The notes beneath the pieces are model-generated. The model was given only the letters and a program-made list of their open reading frames with translations. It searched no databases and was not told the DNA's origin. A stretch of 64,000 nt of DNA, taken from positions 186,001-250,000 of the forward strand of contig CAVWYT010000010.1 in the NCBI GenBank assembly GCA_963759295.1. Reading direction: 5' to 3'. The position numbers and the translations under genes are program-made. This DNA comes from WHSW01 sp963759295. Lineage in GTDB: Bacteria > Actinomycetota > Thermoleophilia > Solirubrobacterales > 70-9. Positions 43,004 to 52,217 of this stretch are shown here, piece after piece (the first letter of the stretch is position 1; the number at the start of each line of letters is the position of its first letter).

Positions 43004-43534
43004 ATGGAACCTACTTCGACCCTCGACCGCGGCAAGCAGAGACGGCCGACCAGGGCCGATCGCGAGCTCGGTTACCGGCTCGGCGCCGTGATGCTCCGCT
43101 GCATGAGCTCCGATGGCGGGACGGCCATCCGGGAGATCGACGAGAGCGGCCTCAGCTTCATCCAGATGAAGGTCTTGATGACGCTCGCGGGAGCCGACGC
43201 GCAGGACGACCCGCCTACCCTGAAGCCGGTCTCCGAGCACCTCGGCCTCTCGCTTCCCTCCGCCAGCCGCGCGGTCGACGGCCTGGTGAAGCGCGAGCTC
43301 GTGGTCAGGACCGAGGATTCCGTGGATCGCCGCCAGCGCCGGCTGGCGCTCACCGGGTCGGGCAGGGAGCTAGCCGACCGGATCATGGCCGCCCGTCTCG
43401 AGGGACTCGGCCAGTTCGCCGCCTCGCTCACCGACGCCGAGCGCGAGCGGCTCGATGCCGCGCTCGAGCTGCTGCTGGAGCGCGAGGAGATCGCCGACGT
43501 TTATCGCCAGTACCGGAGGCAGGCTCACCTATGA
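43004..43534 (+). CDS. MarR-family transcriptional regulator
   Basis: Winged helix-turn-helix repressor type, 176 aa. Helical dimer interface at both ends; the recognition region is about 67-92 (PVSEHLGLSLPSASRAVDGL), and the wing carries SVDRRQRRLALTGSGREL (about 104-121). It overlaps the MFS transporter start by 4 bases (ATGA), so it probably represses that transporter and itself and is released by the transported compound. Confidence 0.9.
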   Translation: MEPTSTLDRGKQRRPTRADRELGYRLGAVMLRCMSSDGGTAIREIDESGLSFIQMKVLMTLAGADAQDDPPTLKPVSEHLGLSLPSASRAVDGLVKRELVVRTEDSVDRRQRRLALTGSGRELADRIMAARLEGLGQFAASLTDAERERLDAALELLLEREEIADVYRQYRRQAHL

Positions 43535-45024
43535 CCACCCGATACAGCCACCTGATCACGGAGGCGAACGCGAAGTGGTGGACGCTCGGCGCGATGTGCT
43601 TCGCGCTGTTCATGCTGATGCTCGACAACACCGTCGTCAACGTGGCGCTGCCGTCGATCCAGGACGACCTCGGCTCGAGCCTCTCGAGCCTCGAGTGGAC
43701 GCTCAACGGCTACACGCTGAGCTTCGGCGTCCTGCTGGTCACCGGCGGGCGTCTGGGCGACATTTTCGGCCGCCGTCGAGCCTTCCTCGTCGGGGTGACG
43801 ATCTTCGCCGCCTCCTCGGCGGTCGCCGGGCTGGCCCCGAGCACCGCGGCCCTGGTCGCGAGCCGCGTCGTCCAGGGCATCGGCGGGGCTCTGATGATGC
43901 CCGCGACGCTCTCGATTGTCACCAACGCCTTCGAGCCCCACGAGCGCGGCAAGGCGATCGGCACCTGGGCGGGCGTCTCGGCGCTCGCGCTGGCGATCGG
44001 CCCGGTGGTCGGAGGCCTGCTCACCGAGCACGTCTCCTGGCGTGCGATCTTCTACCTCAACGTCCCCGTCGCCGTCGGTGCGGTGATCGCGACCTTGTTC
44101 GCGGTCCGCGAGTCACGCGACGAGTCGGTAGGGCGCGAGATCGACTACCTGGGCGTCGGCGCGCTGACCGCGGGGCTGACGGCGCTCGTCCTCGCCCTGA
44201 TCGAGGGGAACGCGTGGGGTTGGGGGTCGCCCGAGGTCGTCGCCCTGATCGCCGGCTCGGCGCTGGCGCTGGCAGCGTTCGTCGCGATCGAGCGACGGGT
44301 CGTCGCGCCGATGGTGGAGCTGCCGCTGTTCGGCAACCGCAACTTCGTCGGCACCAACCTGGTCGCGCTGGTGGTCACCTTCGCGATGATGGCCCAGTTC
44401 TTCTTCGTCACCCTGTACATGCAGGACGTCCTCGGCTACTCGCCGGTCGAGGCCGGCCTGCGGTTCCTGCCCGCGACGCTGATGATCGTCGCGGTCGCCC
44501 CGGTCGCCGGCCGGCTCACCGACCGCATCGGCCCCCGGTGGTTGATCGGCGGCGGGCTGACCGTCGTCGCGGTGTCGCTGTTCATGCTGACCACGATCGA
44601 CGTCGGCACGACCTACGCCAGCATCTGGCCGTCGTTCACGCTGATGGGCTTCGGGATGGCGCTGGTGATGTCGCCGATGTCGACGGCGGCGATGAACGCC
44701 GTCGCGGCCGCGAAGGCCGGGGTCGCCTCCGGGATCCTGTCGATGAACCGCATGGTCGGCGGCACGCTCGGGATCGCCGTGATCGGCGCCGTCTTCCAGG
44801 CGATCGCGCCCGCGGGCGTGAGGGACCCGGCCGCGTTCGTCGACGCGTTCACCGCGTCGATGTGGGTGGCGACCGGGGTCGCCACCGCCGGTGCGCTGAT
44901 CGCCGTCGCGCTGCTGCGCGGCCGGGCGGAGCGGACGCCCAGCGCCGTCGCCCAGGCTCCGGCGACGCCGGCCGGTGAGCCGGCGAGCGTCGAGCGGCTC
45001 GAGGCGGAGCGAGTCGCCGCCTAG
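43531..45024 (+). CDS. MFS multidrug-type transporter (DHA2, 14 helices)
   Basis: Proton-coupled exporter of the EmrB/QacA family, 497 aa with about 14 hydrophobic segments. Visible signatures are LDNTVVNVALPSIQDDL (about 31-47, motif D1), GRLGDIFGRRRAFLVG (motif A, about 73-88) and the motif C-like GPVVGGLL. The C-terminal tail is Ala/Pro-rich. It follows marR directly. Its stop overlaps bioD's by 4 bases, tail to tail. The substrate is unknown. Confidence 0.9.
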   Translation: MTTRYSHLITEANAKWWTLGAMCFALFMLMLDNTVVNVALPSIQDDLGSSLSSLEWTLNGYTLSFGVLLVTGGRLGDIFGRRRAFLVGVTIFAASSAVAGLAPSTAALVASRVVQGIGGALMMPATLSIVTNAFEPHERGKAIGTWAGVSALALAIGPVVGGLLTEHVSWRAIFYLNVPVAVGAVIATLFAVRESRDESVGREIDYLGVGALTAGLTALVLALIEGNAWGWGSPEVVALIAGSALALAAFVAIERRVVAPMVELPLFGNRNFVGTNLVALVVTFAMMAQFFFVTLYMQDVLGYSPVEAGLRFLPATLMIVAVAPVAGRLTDRIGPRWLIGGGLTVVAVSLFMLTTIDVGTTYASIWPSFTLMGFGMALVMSPMSTAAMNAVAAAKAGVASGILSMNRMVGGTLGIAVIGAVFQAIAPAGVRDPAAFVDAFTASMWVATGVATAGALIAVALLRGRAERTPSAVAQAPATPAGEPASVERLEAERVAA

Positions 45025-45713
45025 CCGTCCTGCCCGGAACCGGCGAGGCCGGCCGGGTCGAGGCTCGGCCAACTCTCGGGCCGGCCGAGTTCGACTCGCG
45101 GAAGCACCGCCACGTCCACGTTTCCGAGTTGCGCGATCACCTCGCGGTTCGAGCGCTCGATCAGGCTCGGCTCCGGGGGCCACGGCGTCAGCACCACGGC
45201 AACCGGATCGAGCCCGGCGGCGCGCACGGCCTCGATCGTCAGCAGGGTGTGGTTGATCGTCCCGAGCCCCGCGGCGGCGGCGATCACCACGGGCAGGCCG
45301 AGCTCGCGCGCGAAGTCGGCCACCGAGTAGTCGAGACGAAGCGGGACCAGGAACCCGCCGACGCCCTCGACGACCAGCACGTCCGCGCCGCCGGCGGCGT
45401 GCGCGGCGGCCGCGCGCAGGCGCTCCGGATCGATCGTCTCACCGGCAAGCTCGGCGCCGAGGTGAGGGGACACCGGCGCCGCGTAGCGGTACGGGGCGAT
45501 CTCGTCGTCGGATTGCGGCGAGCCGGCCGCGCGCCGGAGCAGCGCGTGATCGGCCTCACCGCCCGCATCGAGGCCGCTGACCGCCGGCTTGAACACGGCC
45601 ACGGCCCGCCCCGCGTCCGCCGCGGTTCGGGCGACCGTCGCCGCCACCACGGTCTTGCCCACCTCGGTTCCTGTGCCGGTCACGAATACGCCGCGAGGGC
45701 GCTCGATGGCCAT
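45021..45713 (-). CDS. bioD: Dethiobiotin synthetase
   Basis: ATP-dependent enzyme that closes the ureido ring of dethiobiotin from diaminopelargonate and CO2. The P-loop GTGTEVGKT is at 13-21 with Lys20; VEGVGGFLVPL (about 116-126) holds the conserved Glu-Gly-x-Gly. Length 230 aa. It stands alone between two plus-strand genes. Direct repeats lie just upstream of its start at 45742-45773. Confidence 0.95.
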   Translation of the reverse strand: MAIERPRGVFVTGTGTEVGKTVVAATVARTAADAGRAVAVFKPAVSGLDAGGEADHALLRRAAGSPQSDDEIAPYRYAAPVSPHLGAELAGETIDPERLRAAAAHAAGGADVLVVEGVGGFLVPLRLDYSVADFARELGLPVVIAAAAGLGTINHTLLTIEAVRAAGLDPVAVVLTPWPPEPSLIERSNREVIAQLGNVDVAVLPRVELGRPESWPSLDPAGLAGSGQDG

Positions 45714-45741
45714 CGCAGGAGCCTAGAAGAGGGCACCCGGA

Positions 45742-45773
45742 GCGAGTAAGGGACCGGCGCCGGCGAGTAAGGG
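45742..45773. repeat. Two direct repeats GCGAGTAAGGG, 21 bases apart
   Basis: Identical 11-mers at 45742-45752 and 45763-45773, offset by 21 bases (two helical turns), and similar for a few bases beyond. They lie in the 149-base divergent gap between bioD and the small ORF before the LuxR gene. The spacing suits a regulator binding on one face of the DNA. No known biotin-operator motif is recognised. Confidence 0.4.
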
Positions 45774-45862
45774 GTCGGGTCGCCCAAGTCGCACCGAAAG
45801 CCCGATGTGGGCGCCGATCCTCAGCCGTAGCTTGGTCTCAGAGGATCGAAGGAAGGAAGCCC

Positions 45863-46072
45863 ATGAACACCAATCTGATCATCAGCGTCAGCGAGAGCCG
45901 CGGCAAGGAGCTCAGGGAGCGCGCCGCCCGGGAGCGCCGCGCCGCGTCGTGGCGACGGGCACACCCGCACCGCTCGTTGCGCGATCGCCTCGGAGGGCGA
46001 TACTTTGGAAGTGGCTCAACGCGTCGCGAGCACTCGCTTCATCGGACGGCGCCCGGAGCTCGCAGAGCTTGA
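45863..46072 (+). CDS. Small basic ORF upstream of the LuxR gene
   Basis: ATG 45863 has a very good GGAAGGAAG ribosome-binding site. The 69-residue product is basic: MNTNLIISVSESRGKELRER and an Arg-rich middle, RSLRDRLGGRYFG. Its last 23 residues lie over the start of the LuxR gene in another frame. The shape resembles the short Arg-rich leader ORFs often seen in actinobacteria. It could set translation of the regulator or be an unrelated micro-protein. Confidence 0.45.
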   Translation: MNTNLIISVSESRGKELRERAARERRAASWRRAHPHRSLRDRLGGRYFGSGSTRREHSLHRTAPGARRA

Positions 46073-48998
46073 GCGGGCGCTCGACGACGCCGAGGCGGCG
46101 AGCCCGGCGATCGTCTTCTTGGCCGGGGAGTCCGGCGTCGGCAAGACGCGGCTCCTCGGTCGATTGATCGACCGGGCCGAGGAGCGTGGGGGGCGCGCGC
46201 TCGGTGGCGCCTGCATCGAGCTCGGCGAGGACGAGCTGCCCTACGCCCCGCTGGTCGCGGCGCTGCGGCCGTTGCAGCGCGGGCGTGACCCATTGCTCGC
46301 CGAGCTCCCCGAGCCGACCCGCGCCGAGCTCTCGCGACTGGTGCCCGAGCTCGGCGAGCCGTCGACTGAGGCCGAGGTTGAGCCGGGCGAGGCCCAGCGG
46401 CGCCTGTTCGACGCCTTCCTCGAGCTGATCGCGCGGGTCGGCGAGCAACAGCCCGTGGTCTTGTGGATCGAGGACATCCACTGGGCCGACCGATCGACCC
46501 GCTCGTTCCTGCGCTTCTTGGCCGCGAGTCTGAGCGAGGAGCGCGCCGTGGTCGTGGCGACCTACCGCTCCGACGAGCTCCATCGCCGCCACCCGCTTCG
46601 TCCCCTGGTCGCCGAGCTCGAGCGCAGCCCCTGCGCCCGGCGACTCGAGGTCGTGCGCTTCGACCGCGACGAGCTCGCCGAGCAGCTCGCCGACATCCTC
46701 GGCAGGGCTCCGGAACCCGAGGTGGTCGAGCGGATGTACGGGCGCAGCGAGGGCAACCCGCTGTTCACAGAGGAGCTGCTCGCGGCCGGGGTCGACGCGC
46801 GGGGACCGCTTCCCCCGAGCCTGCGCGAGGCGCTGCTGCTGCGCGTCGAGCGGCTAGGCGACGATAGCCAGCGGCTGCTGCGCCTGCTCGCCGTCGTCGG
46901 CCGCGCCGGCGGCGACCTGCTGGCCGACGCGGCCGGCGTCGACCCGGCCGCGCTCTCGACCGCAATGCGAGAGGCGATCGCGGCCCAGATCGTCGTCACC
47001 GACGACAGCGGCCGGTTCCTGTTCCGTCACGCCCTCCTGCGCGAGGTCCTCTACGACGATCTGCTGCCCGGGGAGCGCGCCGAGCTGCACCTCGCGCTGG
47101 CCCGCGCCCTCGAGCGGCTCGCGACCGATGACGCTGGGGCGTGGGTGGCGACCGGGGTCGCCCACCACTACCACGCTGCGGGCGACCAACCCCGCGCCCT
47201 GGCCGCGGCGCTGGTCGCCGCGCAGGCGGTGCAGCGGCTGCACGCCTACGGCGAGGCGGCCCGACTGCTCGACCGGGCGCTCGAGCTCTGGGGGCGGGTG
47301 AGCGAGCCCGAAGAGCTCACCGGCATCGATCTCGCGGAGCTGCTTACCCGCGCCGGGCGCGCCCACTACCTCGCCGGCGAGGACGAGGTCGCGGCGCCGC
47401 TCTATCAGCGTGCGGTGGAGGAGATCGACGAGCGGGCGGACCCTGAGCGCGCCGCCACTGTGATCACAGCGCTCGCCGGATCGCAGTGGGCGCTGGGGCA
47501 GGCCGAGCGTAGCCGGGCTACGCAACGACGCGGGCTCGAGCTGCTCGCCGACGGCGGCGACTCCGTCGCCCGGGCACTGCTCCTCGCCCAGCGGGTCCGC
47601 TTCCTGCTCCTCCAGGGCAGGTTCCGCGACGTCCGCGACGAGGCACCCGAGGCCCTGCAGGTCGCGGCGAGGATCGGTTTGGAGTCGGCGACGGCAGGGA
47701 TCCTCAGCCGGCTGGGCTCGGCGCTGTTGGCGCTCGGCGACGACGAGGCCGGGCGTGCCAGCGCGCTCGAGTCGATCGAGGTCGCGCGTCGATCCGGCTC
47801 CAGCGACGACGTCGCAACCGCGTTCCTCAACTACGCCGATGCTCTGCACAGCGCCGGCCACAGCGGCGAGGCCCTCGAGATCGCGAAGCGGGGCGTGGCG
47901 GAGGTCGCCGAGATCGTCGGCAGCGGCGCGATTCGCTCGATGCGCTGGATCCGGCTCAACCTCGCCGAGATCGAGTTCGACCTCGGCGACTGGGACGCCG
48001 CCGACGAGGCGTTGCGCGAGGCCGGTTTGCCGCACGCCGGCATCGGCCTCGCTCACGCCCGGTTGCGACGCGCCCAGCTCGCGCTCGGGCGTGGCGAGAC
48101 CGACTCGGCTCGCGACGACCTCGAGCAGGCCGAGCGGTTGCTCGCCGACGCGCTCGAGCCGCCGTACATCGCCGTGCTCGCGGCGCTGAGCGCCGACCTC
48201 GAGGCGCGCAGCGGCGACCTCGACGCGGCGCGCCGGGCGGTCGACCGCGGCATCGACCGGATCCAATACTGCAGCGACGACGCTGCGCGAATCGCTCAAG
48301 CGGCGGCCGCGGGGGTTTCGGTCGAGGCCGATGTGGCCGAGCGCGCCGGCGACCTCGGTGACGACGACGGCCGGGAGGCGGCGGTGGCGCGAGCCGAGGC
48401 GTTGGCGGAGATGGTCCGCGCCGCGGCCGAGGAGGGCGAGGGCCCCGTCGAGTCGGCGCATCTGGCGAACGCCGAGGCCGAGCTCGCCCGCGGCGCGGGC
48501 GCCGACGATCCGGCGCTTTGGATCGCGGCGGCCGAGGCGTGGCGGGCGGTCGAGCGGCCCTATCCCGCGGCGATCGCGCGCTGGCGCGAGGCCCAGGCGG
48601 CGCTCGGGGCCGGCGACCGCGAGGGCGCCGGGCGCGCGGCCGGCGCGGCGATCGCGGAGGCACGGCGGCTCGGATCGGGATGGCTGGCCGCCGAGGCGGA
48701 GGGACTTGTCGCCCGCGGCCGGCTGCGGATCCGCGACGGCGCCGCCCCCGACGCCGACGCCGAGCCGGCGCCCGAGCCGTTCGGGCTCACGCCTCGCGAG
48801 CGCCAGGTGCTGACCCTGCTCGCCTCCGGCGCCACCAACCGCGAGATCGCCGGCGAGCTCTACATGGCCGAGAAGACGGCCAGCGTCCACGTCTCGCGCA
48901 TCCTCAGCAAGCTCGAGGTTCGCAGTCGCACGGAGGCGGCCGCCGTCGCGCATCGCCACGGGCTCGCGGCCGAGGCGCCCTCGGGCGTCGCGGACTGA
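46005..48998 (+). CDS. Large ATP-binding LuxR-family (LAL/MalT-type) regulator
   Basis: 997-aa regulator. The N-terminal AAA/NTPase has Walker A GESGVGKT at 41-48 and Walker B VVLWIEDIHW near 150; a long TPR-like helical middle follows (about 350-880), and the C terminus is a LuxR helix-turn-helix (LTPRERQVLTLLASGATNRE, about 926-945). TTG 46005 is preferred because GGAGGG lies eight bases upstream; GTG 46011 is an alternative. It ends eight bases before the bioF stop, convergent. Its targets are unknown, but it sits within the biotin gene block. Confidence 0.9.
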   Translation: MEVAQRVASTRFIGRRPELAELERALDDAEAASPAIVFLAGESGVGKTRLLGRLIDRAEERGGRALGGACIELGEDELPYAPLVAALRPLQRGRDPLLAELPEPTRAELSRLVPELGEPSTEAEVEPGEAQRRLFDAFLELIARVGEQQPVVLWIEDIHWADRSTRSFLRFLAASLSEERAVVVATYRSDELHRRHPLRPLVAELERSPCARRLEVVRFDRDELAEQLADILGRAPEPEVVERMYGRSEGNPLFTEELLAAGVDARGPLPPSLREALLLRVERLGDDSQRLLRLLAVVGRAGGDLLADAAGVDPAALSTAMREAIAAQIVVTDDSGRFLFRHALLREVLYDDLLPGERAELHLALARALERLATDDAGAWVATGVAHHYHAAGDQPRALAAALVAAQAVQRLHAYGEAARLLDRALELWGRVSEPEELTGIDLAELLTRAGRAHYLAGEDEVAAPLYQRAVEEIDERADPERAATVITALAGSQWALGQAERSRATQRRGLELLADGGDSVARALLLAQRVRFLLLQGRFRDVRDEAPEALQVAARIGLESATAGILSRLGSALLALGDDEAGRASALESIEVARRSGSSDDVATAFLNYADALHSAGHSGEALEIAKRGVAEVAEIVGSGAIRSMRWIRLNLAEIEFDLGDWDAADEALREAGLPHAGIGLAHARLRRAQLALGRGETDSARDDLEQAERLLADALEPPYIAVLAALSADLEARSGDLDAARRAVDRGIDRIQYCSDDAARIAQAAAAGVSVEADVAERAGDLGDDDGREAAVARAEALAEMVRAAAEEGEGPVESAHLANAEAELARGAGADDPALWIAAAEAWRAVERPYPAAIARWREAQAALGAGDREGAGRAAGAAIAEARRLGSGWLAAEAEGLVARGRLRIRDGAAPDADAEPAPEPFGLTPRERQVLTLLASGATNREIAGELYMAEKTASVHVSRILSKLEVRSRTEAAAVAHRHGLAAEAPSGVAD

Positions 48999-49006
48999 GT
49001 ACGACG

Positions 49007-50203
49007 TCAGGCGGCGCGGGAGAGCGGCGTCGAGACCGCCGCGCCGAGCCCAAGCTCCTGCGCCGCCGCCCCGATCGCGCCGGCGGCGCCACGCAGCTCC
49101 TCCGCGCGGTGCGTCGCCATCACCGTGAGCCGCAGGCGCGAGCCGCCCTCGGGCACGGTCGGGGGGCGGATCGCCTGCGCGAACACGCCGGCTTCCAGGG
49201 TGCGCTCGCAGAGCGCCATCGCCCGGCGGGCGTCGCCGACGATCACTGGGATGATCTGGGTGCGCGAGCCGCCGGTCTGAAGTCCTTGCGCGACCAGGGC
49301 CTCGCGCAGCACGGCCGCGTTGCGTCGCAGCTGCTCGACCTGGCCCGGGCGCTCGACGAGCAGGGCGAGCGCCGCAAGCGCCGCGCCCACCGAAGGAGGA
49401 GGCGGCGCGGTCGAGAAGATGAACGGACGCGCGGTGTTGACGAACAGGTCGATGAGCTGCGAGGAGGCGCATGCGTAGGCGCCATAACCGCCGAGCGCCT
49501 TGCCGAGCGTGCCGACGATCACGTCGACCTCCCCCTCGAGCCCGGCGGCCGCGACGGCGCCCCGGCCTCCGGGGCCGAGCGCCCCGGTGCCGTGCGCTTC
49601 GTCGACCACGAGCACGCACCGGTGCCGGCGCGCGAGCTCGACGAGCTCCGGCAGGGGTGCGATGTCGCCGTCCATCGAGAAGACGCCGTCGGTGACGATC
49701 AGCCGCGCCCTGCCGCGCGCCTCGCGCAGTCCGTGCTCGAGGTGCTCGATGTCGCGATGGCGGTAGACGAAGGTCTCGGCCCGAGAGAGGCGACAGCCGT
49801 CGATGATGCTGGCGTGGTTGAGCTCGTCGGAGAAGACGACGTCGCCGCGGCCGGCCAGCGCTGCGACGACGCCGGTGTTGGCGAGGTAGCCCGACCCGAA
49901 CAGAAGCGCCGCCTCGCTGCGCTCGAACTCCGCCAGGCGGCCCTCGAGCTCGCGGTGCGGCGACATCGTCCCCGAGATCAGCCGCGAGGCGCCGGCGCCG
50001 GCGCCGTAGCGCTCGGCCGCCTCTGCGGCGGCACGCCGCACCCGGGGGTGGTCGGCGAGCCCGAGGTAGTTGTTGGAGCAGAGGAGCAGGACCTCGGCGC
50101 CGTCGAGCAGCACCCGTGGCCCCTGCGCCCCCTCGATCAGCCGTAGCCGCCGGTGCAGGCCGGTCCGGCGCAGCTCCGACAGCCGTGCGGCGACGGCGCT
50201 CAC
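49007..50203 (-). CDS. bioF: 8-amino-7-oxononanoate synthase
   Basis: PLP enzyme joining pimeloyl-ACP (or -CoA) and alanine. The PLP lysine is Lys235 in GTLGKALGGYGAY; LCSNNYLGLADHP is at about 40-52 and DEAHGTGALGPGG near 200-212. Length 398 aa. It begins with GTG 13 bases after bioB, so bioB-bioF form an operon on the minus strand. Confidence 0.94.
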   Translation of the reverse strand: MSAVAARLSELRRTGLHRRLRLIEGAQGPRVLLDGAEVLLLCSNNYLGLADHPRVRRAAAEAAERYGAGAGASRLISGTMSPHRELEGRLAEFERSEAALLFGSGYLANTGVVAALAGRGDVVFSDELNHASIIDGCRLSRAETFVYRHRDIEHLEHGLREARGRARLIVTDGVFSMDGDIAPLPELVELARRHRCVLVVDEAHGTGALGPGGRGAVAAAGLEGEVDVIVGTLGKALGGYGAYACASSQLIDLFVNTARPFIFSTAPPPPSVGAALAALALLVERPGQVEQLRRNAAVLREALVAQGLQTGGSRTQIIPVIVGDARRAMALCERTLEAGVFAQAIRPPTVPEGGSRLRLTVMATHRAEELRGAAGAIGAAAQELGLGAAVSTPLSRAA

Positions 50204-50216
50204 GCGAGGCCGGCGC

Positions 50217-51371
50217 TCAATCTCCCCAGCCGGCGGCCGCGTGGTCGGAGGGCCGCCGCGGGTAGCTCGGCGGCGTCCCCTTCTTCTTGATCACGCGAAG
50301 CTGCGTCGACGGGTCCCAGAAGTTCGCCTGCGCCTGGCGGTCGATCAGGTCCTCGATCGGGGTCGCCGGCGTCTCGCCGTCGAGCCAATCGGAGCGGTTG
50401 TCGGGCCGCGGCTTGGCGCCGTTGTCGGGCTGGCGGGCGACGTTCAGCCCCTGTTCCTCGAACATCGCGCGGTCGTCGGCGGGCTCGGCTCCGAGCGTGG
50501 TCAAGAAGTTGCCCATCATCACGCCGTTGAGCCCGGCCCTGACGGCGAGCGGCTGCAGGTCGCCCAGGTTCTCGACCCGGCCGCCGCAGAGCCGAAACAG
50601 CGCCTCCGGAAGGATCAGCCGGAAGATCGCCACCCACTTGACGACCTCCCAGGGGTCCATCAGCTCGCGATCGCCGAACTTCGTGCCCGGGCGCGGGTTG
50701 AGCAGGTTGATCGGCACCGAGGTCGGGTTGATCTCCGCGAGCTCGAACGCCATCTCGACCCGCTGGCGCGGGCTCTCGCCGAGGTTGAGGATCCCGCCGA
50801 CGCAGGTCTCCAGCCCGGCCTCGCGCACGGCGTCGATCGTCCGCATCCGGCCCTCGTAGCGGACCGTCGTCGTGACCTCCTCGTAGTAGGAGCGCGCCGT
50901 CTCGACGTTGTGATGAACCCGCTGGATCCCGGCTTCCGCGAGCTGCTTGGCACGGGGCGTCGAGATGTGCCCCACCGAGGCGCAGCGCTTCAGGTTCGTG
51001 TGCTCGGCGACCAGGCGCGCGCCGTCGAGGATCCGCTCGAAGTCGCGCTTCGAGAGGCCCTGGCCCTGGGTGACCATGCAGAAGCGATGGGCTCCGGCTG
51101 CCTCGGCCGCCCTCGCGTGCTCGAGGATCTGCTCGGGCTCCATCATCGCGTGCATCGGCGTGTCGGCCTCCGCGTAGCGCGACTGGGCGCAGAAGCCGCA
51201 GTCCTCCGCGCAGCCACCCGACTTCGCGTTCACCAGCGAGCACATGTCGGTCGAGTCGGCGAAGCGCTCGCTGCGCACCTGCCACGCCCGCTCGACCAGA
51301 TCGCCAATCTCGTCGTGATCGGAGAGCGCCCCGAGGGCGAGAGCCTCGTCGAACGTCACCAGCGGCGGCAT
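50217..51371 (-). CDS. bioB: Biotin synthase
   Basis: Radical SAM enzyme that inserts sulfur into dethiobiotin. The cluster motif CxxxCxxC is at Cys54, Cys58 and Cys61 (SGGCAEDCGFCAQS). The second-cluster region is seen in GNFLTTLG and NLLNPRPGT. At 384 aa it is longer than minimal BioB, with a C-terminal extension of about 60 residues (DWLDGETPATPIEDLIDRQA). It is 69 bases downstream of the glycosylase gene and upstream of bioF. Confidence 0.95.
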   Translation of the reverse strand: MPPLVTFDEALALGALSDHDEIGDLVERAWQVRSERFADSTDMCSLVNAKSGGCAEDCGFCAQSRYAEADTPMHAMMEPEQILEHARAAEAAGAHRFCMVTQGQGLSKRDFERILDGARLVAEHTNLKRCASVGHISTPRAKQLAEAGIQRVHHNVETARSYYEEVTTTVRYEGRMRTIDAVREAGLETCVGGILNLGESPRQRVEMAFELAEINPTSVPINLLNPRPGTKFGDRELMDPWEVVKWVAIFRLILPEALFRLCGGRVENLGDLQPLAVRAGLNGVMMGNFLTTLGAEPADDRAMFEEQGLNVARQPDNGAKPRPDNRSDWLDGETPATPIEDLIDRQAQANFWDPSTQLRVIKKKGTPPSYPRRPSDHAAAGWGD

Positions 51372-51440
51372 CCGGTCGGAATCTAGGTGTGGGATCGGAC
51401 GCCTCCGCCCACGTCGATCGCCGCAGGGGCGGGCGCCTGG

Positions 51441-52058
51441 CTAGGCCGGCGTGTTGTGAAGCGTCTCCCAGAGGTAGATGCAGGCGAGGGTGCGGTGCGG
51501 TCGCCAGGGCTCGGCGATCTCGGTCAGCCGCTCGGGGTCCGGCAGCTCCTCGAGCTCGTAGGCGAGCTGGACCGCGCGACGGATGCCAAGGTCGCCGGTC
51601 GGCAGGACGTCGGGGCGCTCGAGGTGGAACATCAAGAAGACCTGCGCCGTCCAGACGCCGAACCCGCGGACCGCGGTGATCTCGGCGATCACCTCGTCGT
51701 CGCTCATCGTCGGAAAGCGGTCGAGCTCGAGCTCGCCCGACTCGACGTGGTCGGCGAGATCGCGCAGGTACTCGACCTTGCGGCCCGAGAGACCGGCGTC
51801 GCGCAACCGCTCGCTCTCGATCGCGAGCAGTTCGTCCGGGGTCGGCGTCCTGCCCCCGAACAGCTCGAGAACGCGGTCGAAGATGGTCGCGGCCGCCTTC
51901 GCGGACAGCTGCTGGCCGACGACGCTTCGCAGCAGCGTGCCGTAGGAGTCGGTCGGCGGTCGCCCGCGTCGCCGGGTCTCGAACGAGAGCTCGCCGAACC
52001 GCTCGACCAGCTCGGCCATCACCGGGTCGGAGGCGGCGAGCTCGGCGTGGATGCTCAC
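51441..52058 (-). CDS. DNA-3-methyladenine glycosylase (HhH-GPD family)
   Basis: Base-excision repair glycosylase of the AlkA/HhH-GPD type, 205 aa from GTG 52058; the longer open frame upstream runs antisense through a sulfatase gene and is not credible. The helix-hairpin-helix is at about 125-140 (VRGFGVWTAQVFLMFHLERP), and the catalytic Asp156 follows in LPTGDLGIRRA. QQLSAKAAATIFDRV (about 49-63) is also typical. There is no N-terminal AlkA domain, so it is a minimal form. Confidence 0.87.
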   Translation of the reverse strand: MSIHAELAASDPVMAELVERFGELSFETRRRGRPPTDSYGTLLRSVVGQQLSAKAAATIFDRVLELFGGRTPTPDELLAIESERLRDAGLSGRKVEYLRDLADHVESGELELDRFPTMSDDEVIAEITAVRGFGVWTAQVFLMFHLERPDVLPTGDLGIRRAVQLAYELEELPDPERLTEIAEPWRPHRTLACIYLWETLHNTPA

Positions 52059-52217
52059 GGCGCGCACGGTACGGCAACGTTGCGCCCAACCACGGCGTGA
52101 GCTCCCGGTATCCTGGCCGGCTTCGGGTCGCGGGGTTGCCCGCGACTTGCGCGCGGGACGCGTGTTTCGACGCCGAGGGACCTCCGGGCCCGACTCGAAC
52201 CCGACCAGCCTCCGACA

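Noticed and set aside
46854..49619. Minus-strand open frame of 921 codons over the LuxR gene
   Set aside because: Antisense shadow of a gene with clear Walker and HTH motifs; the product is low-complexity.
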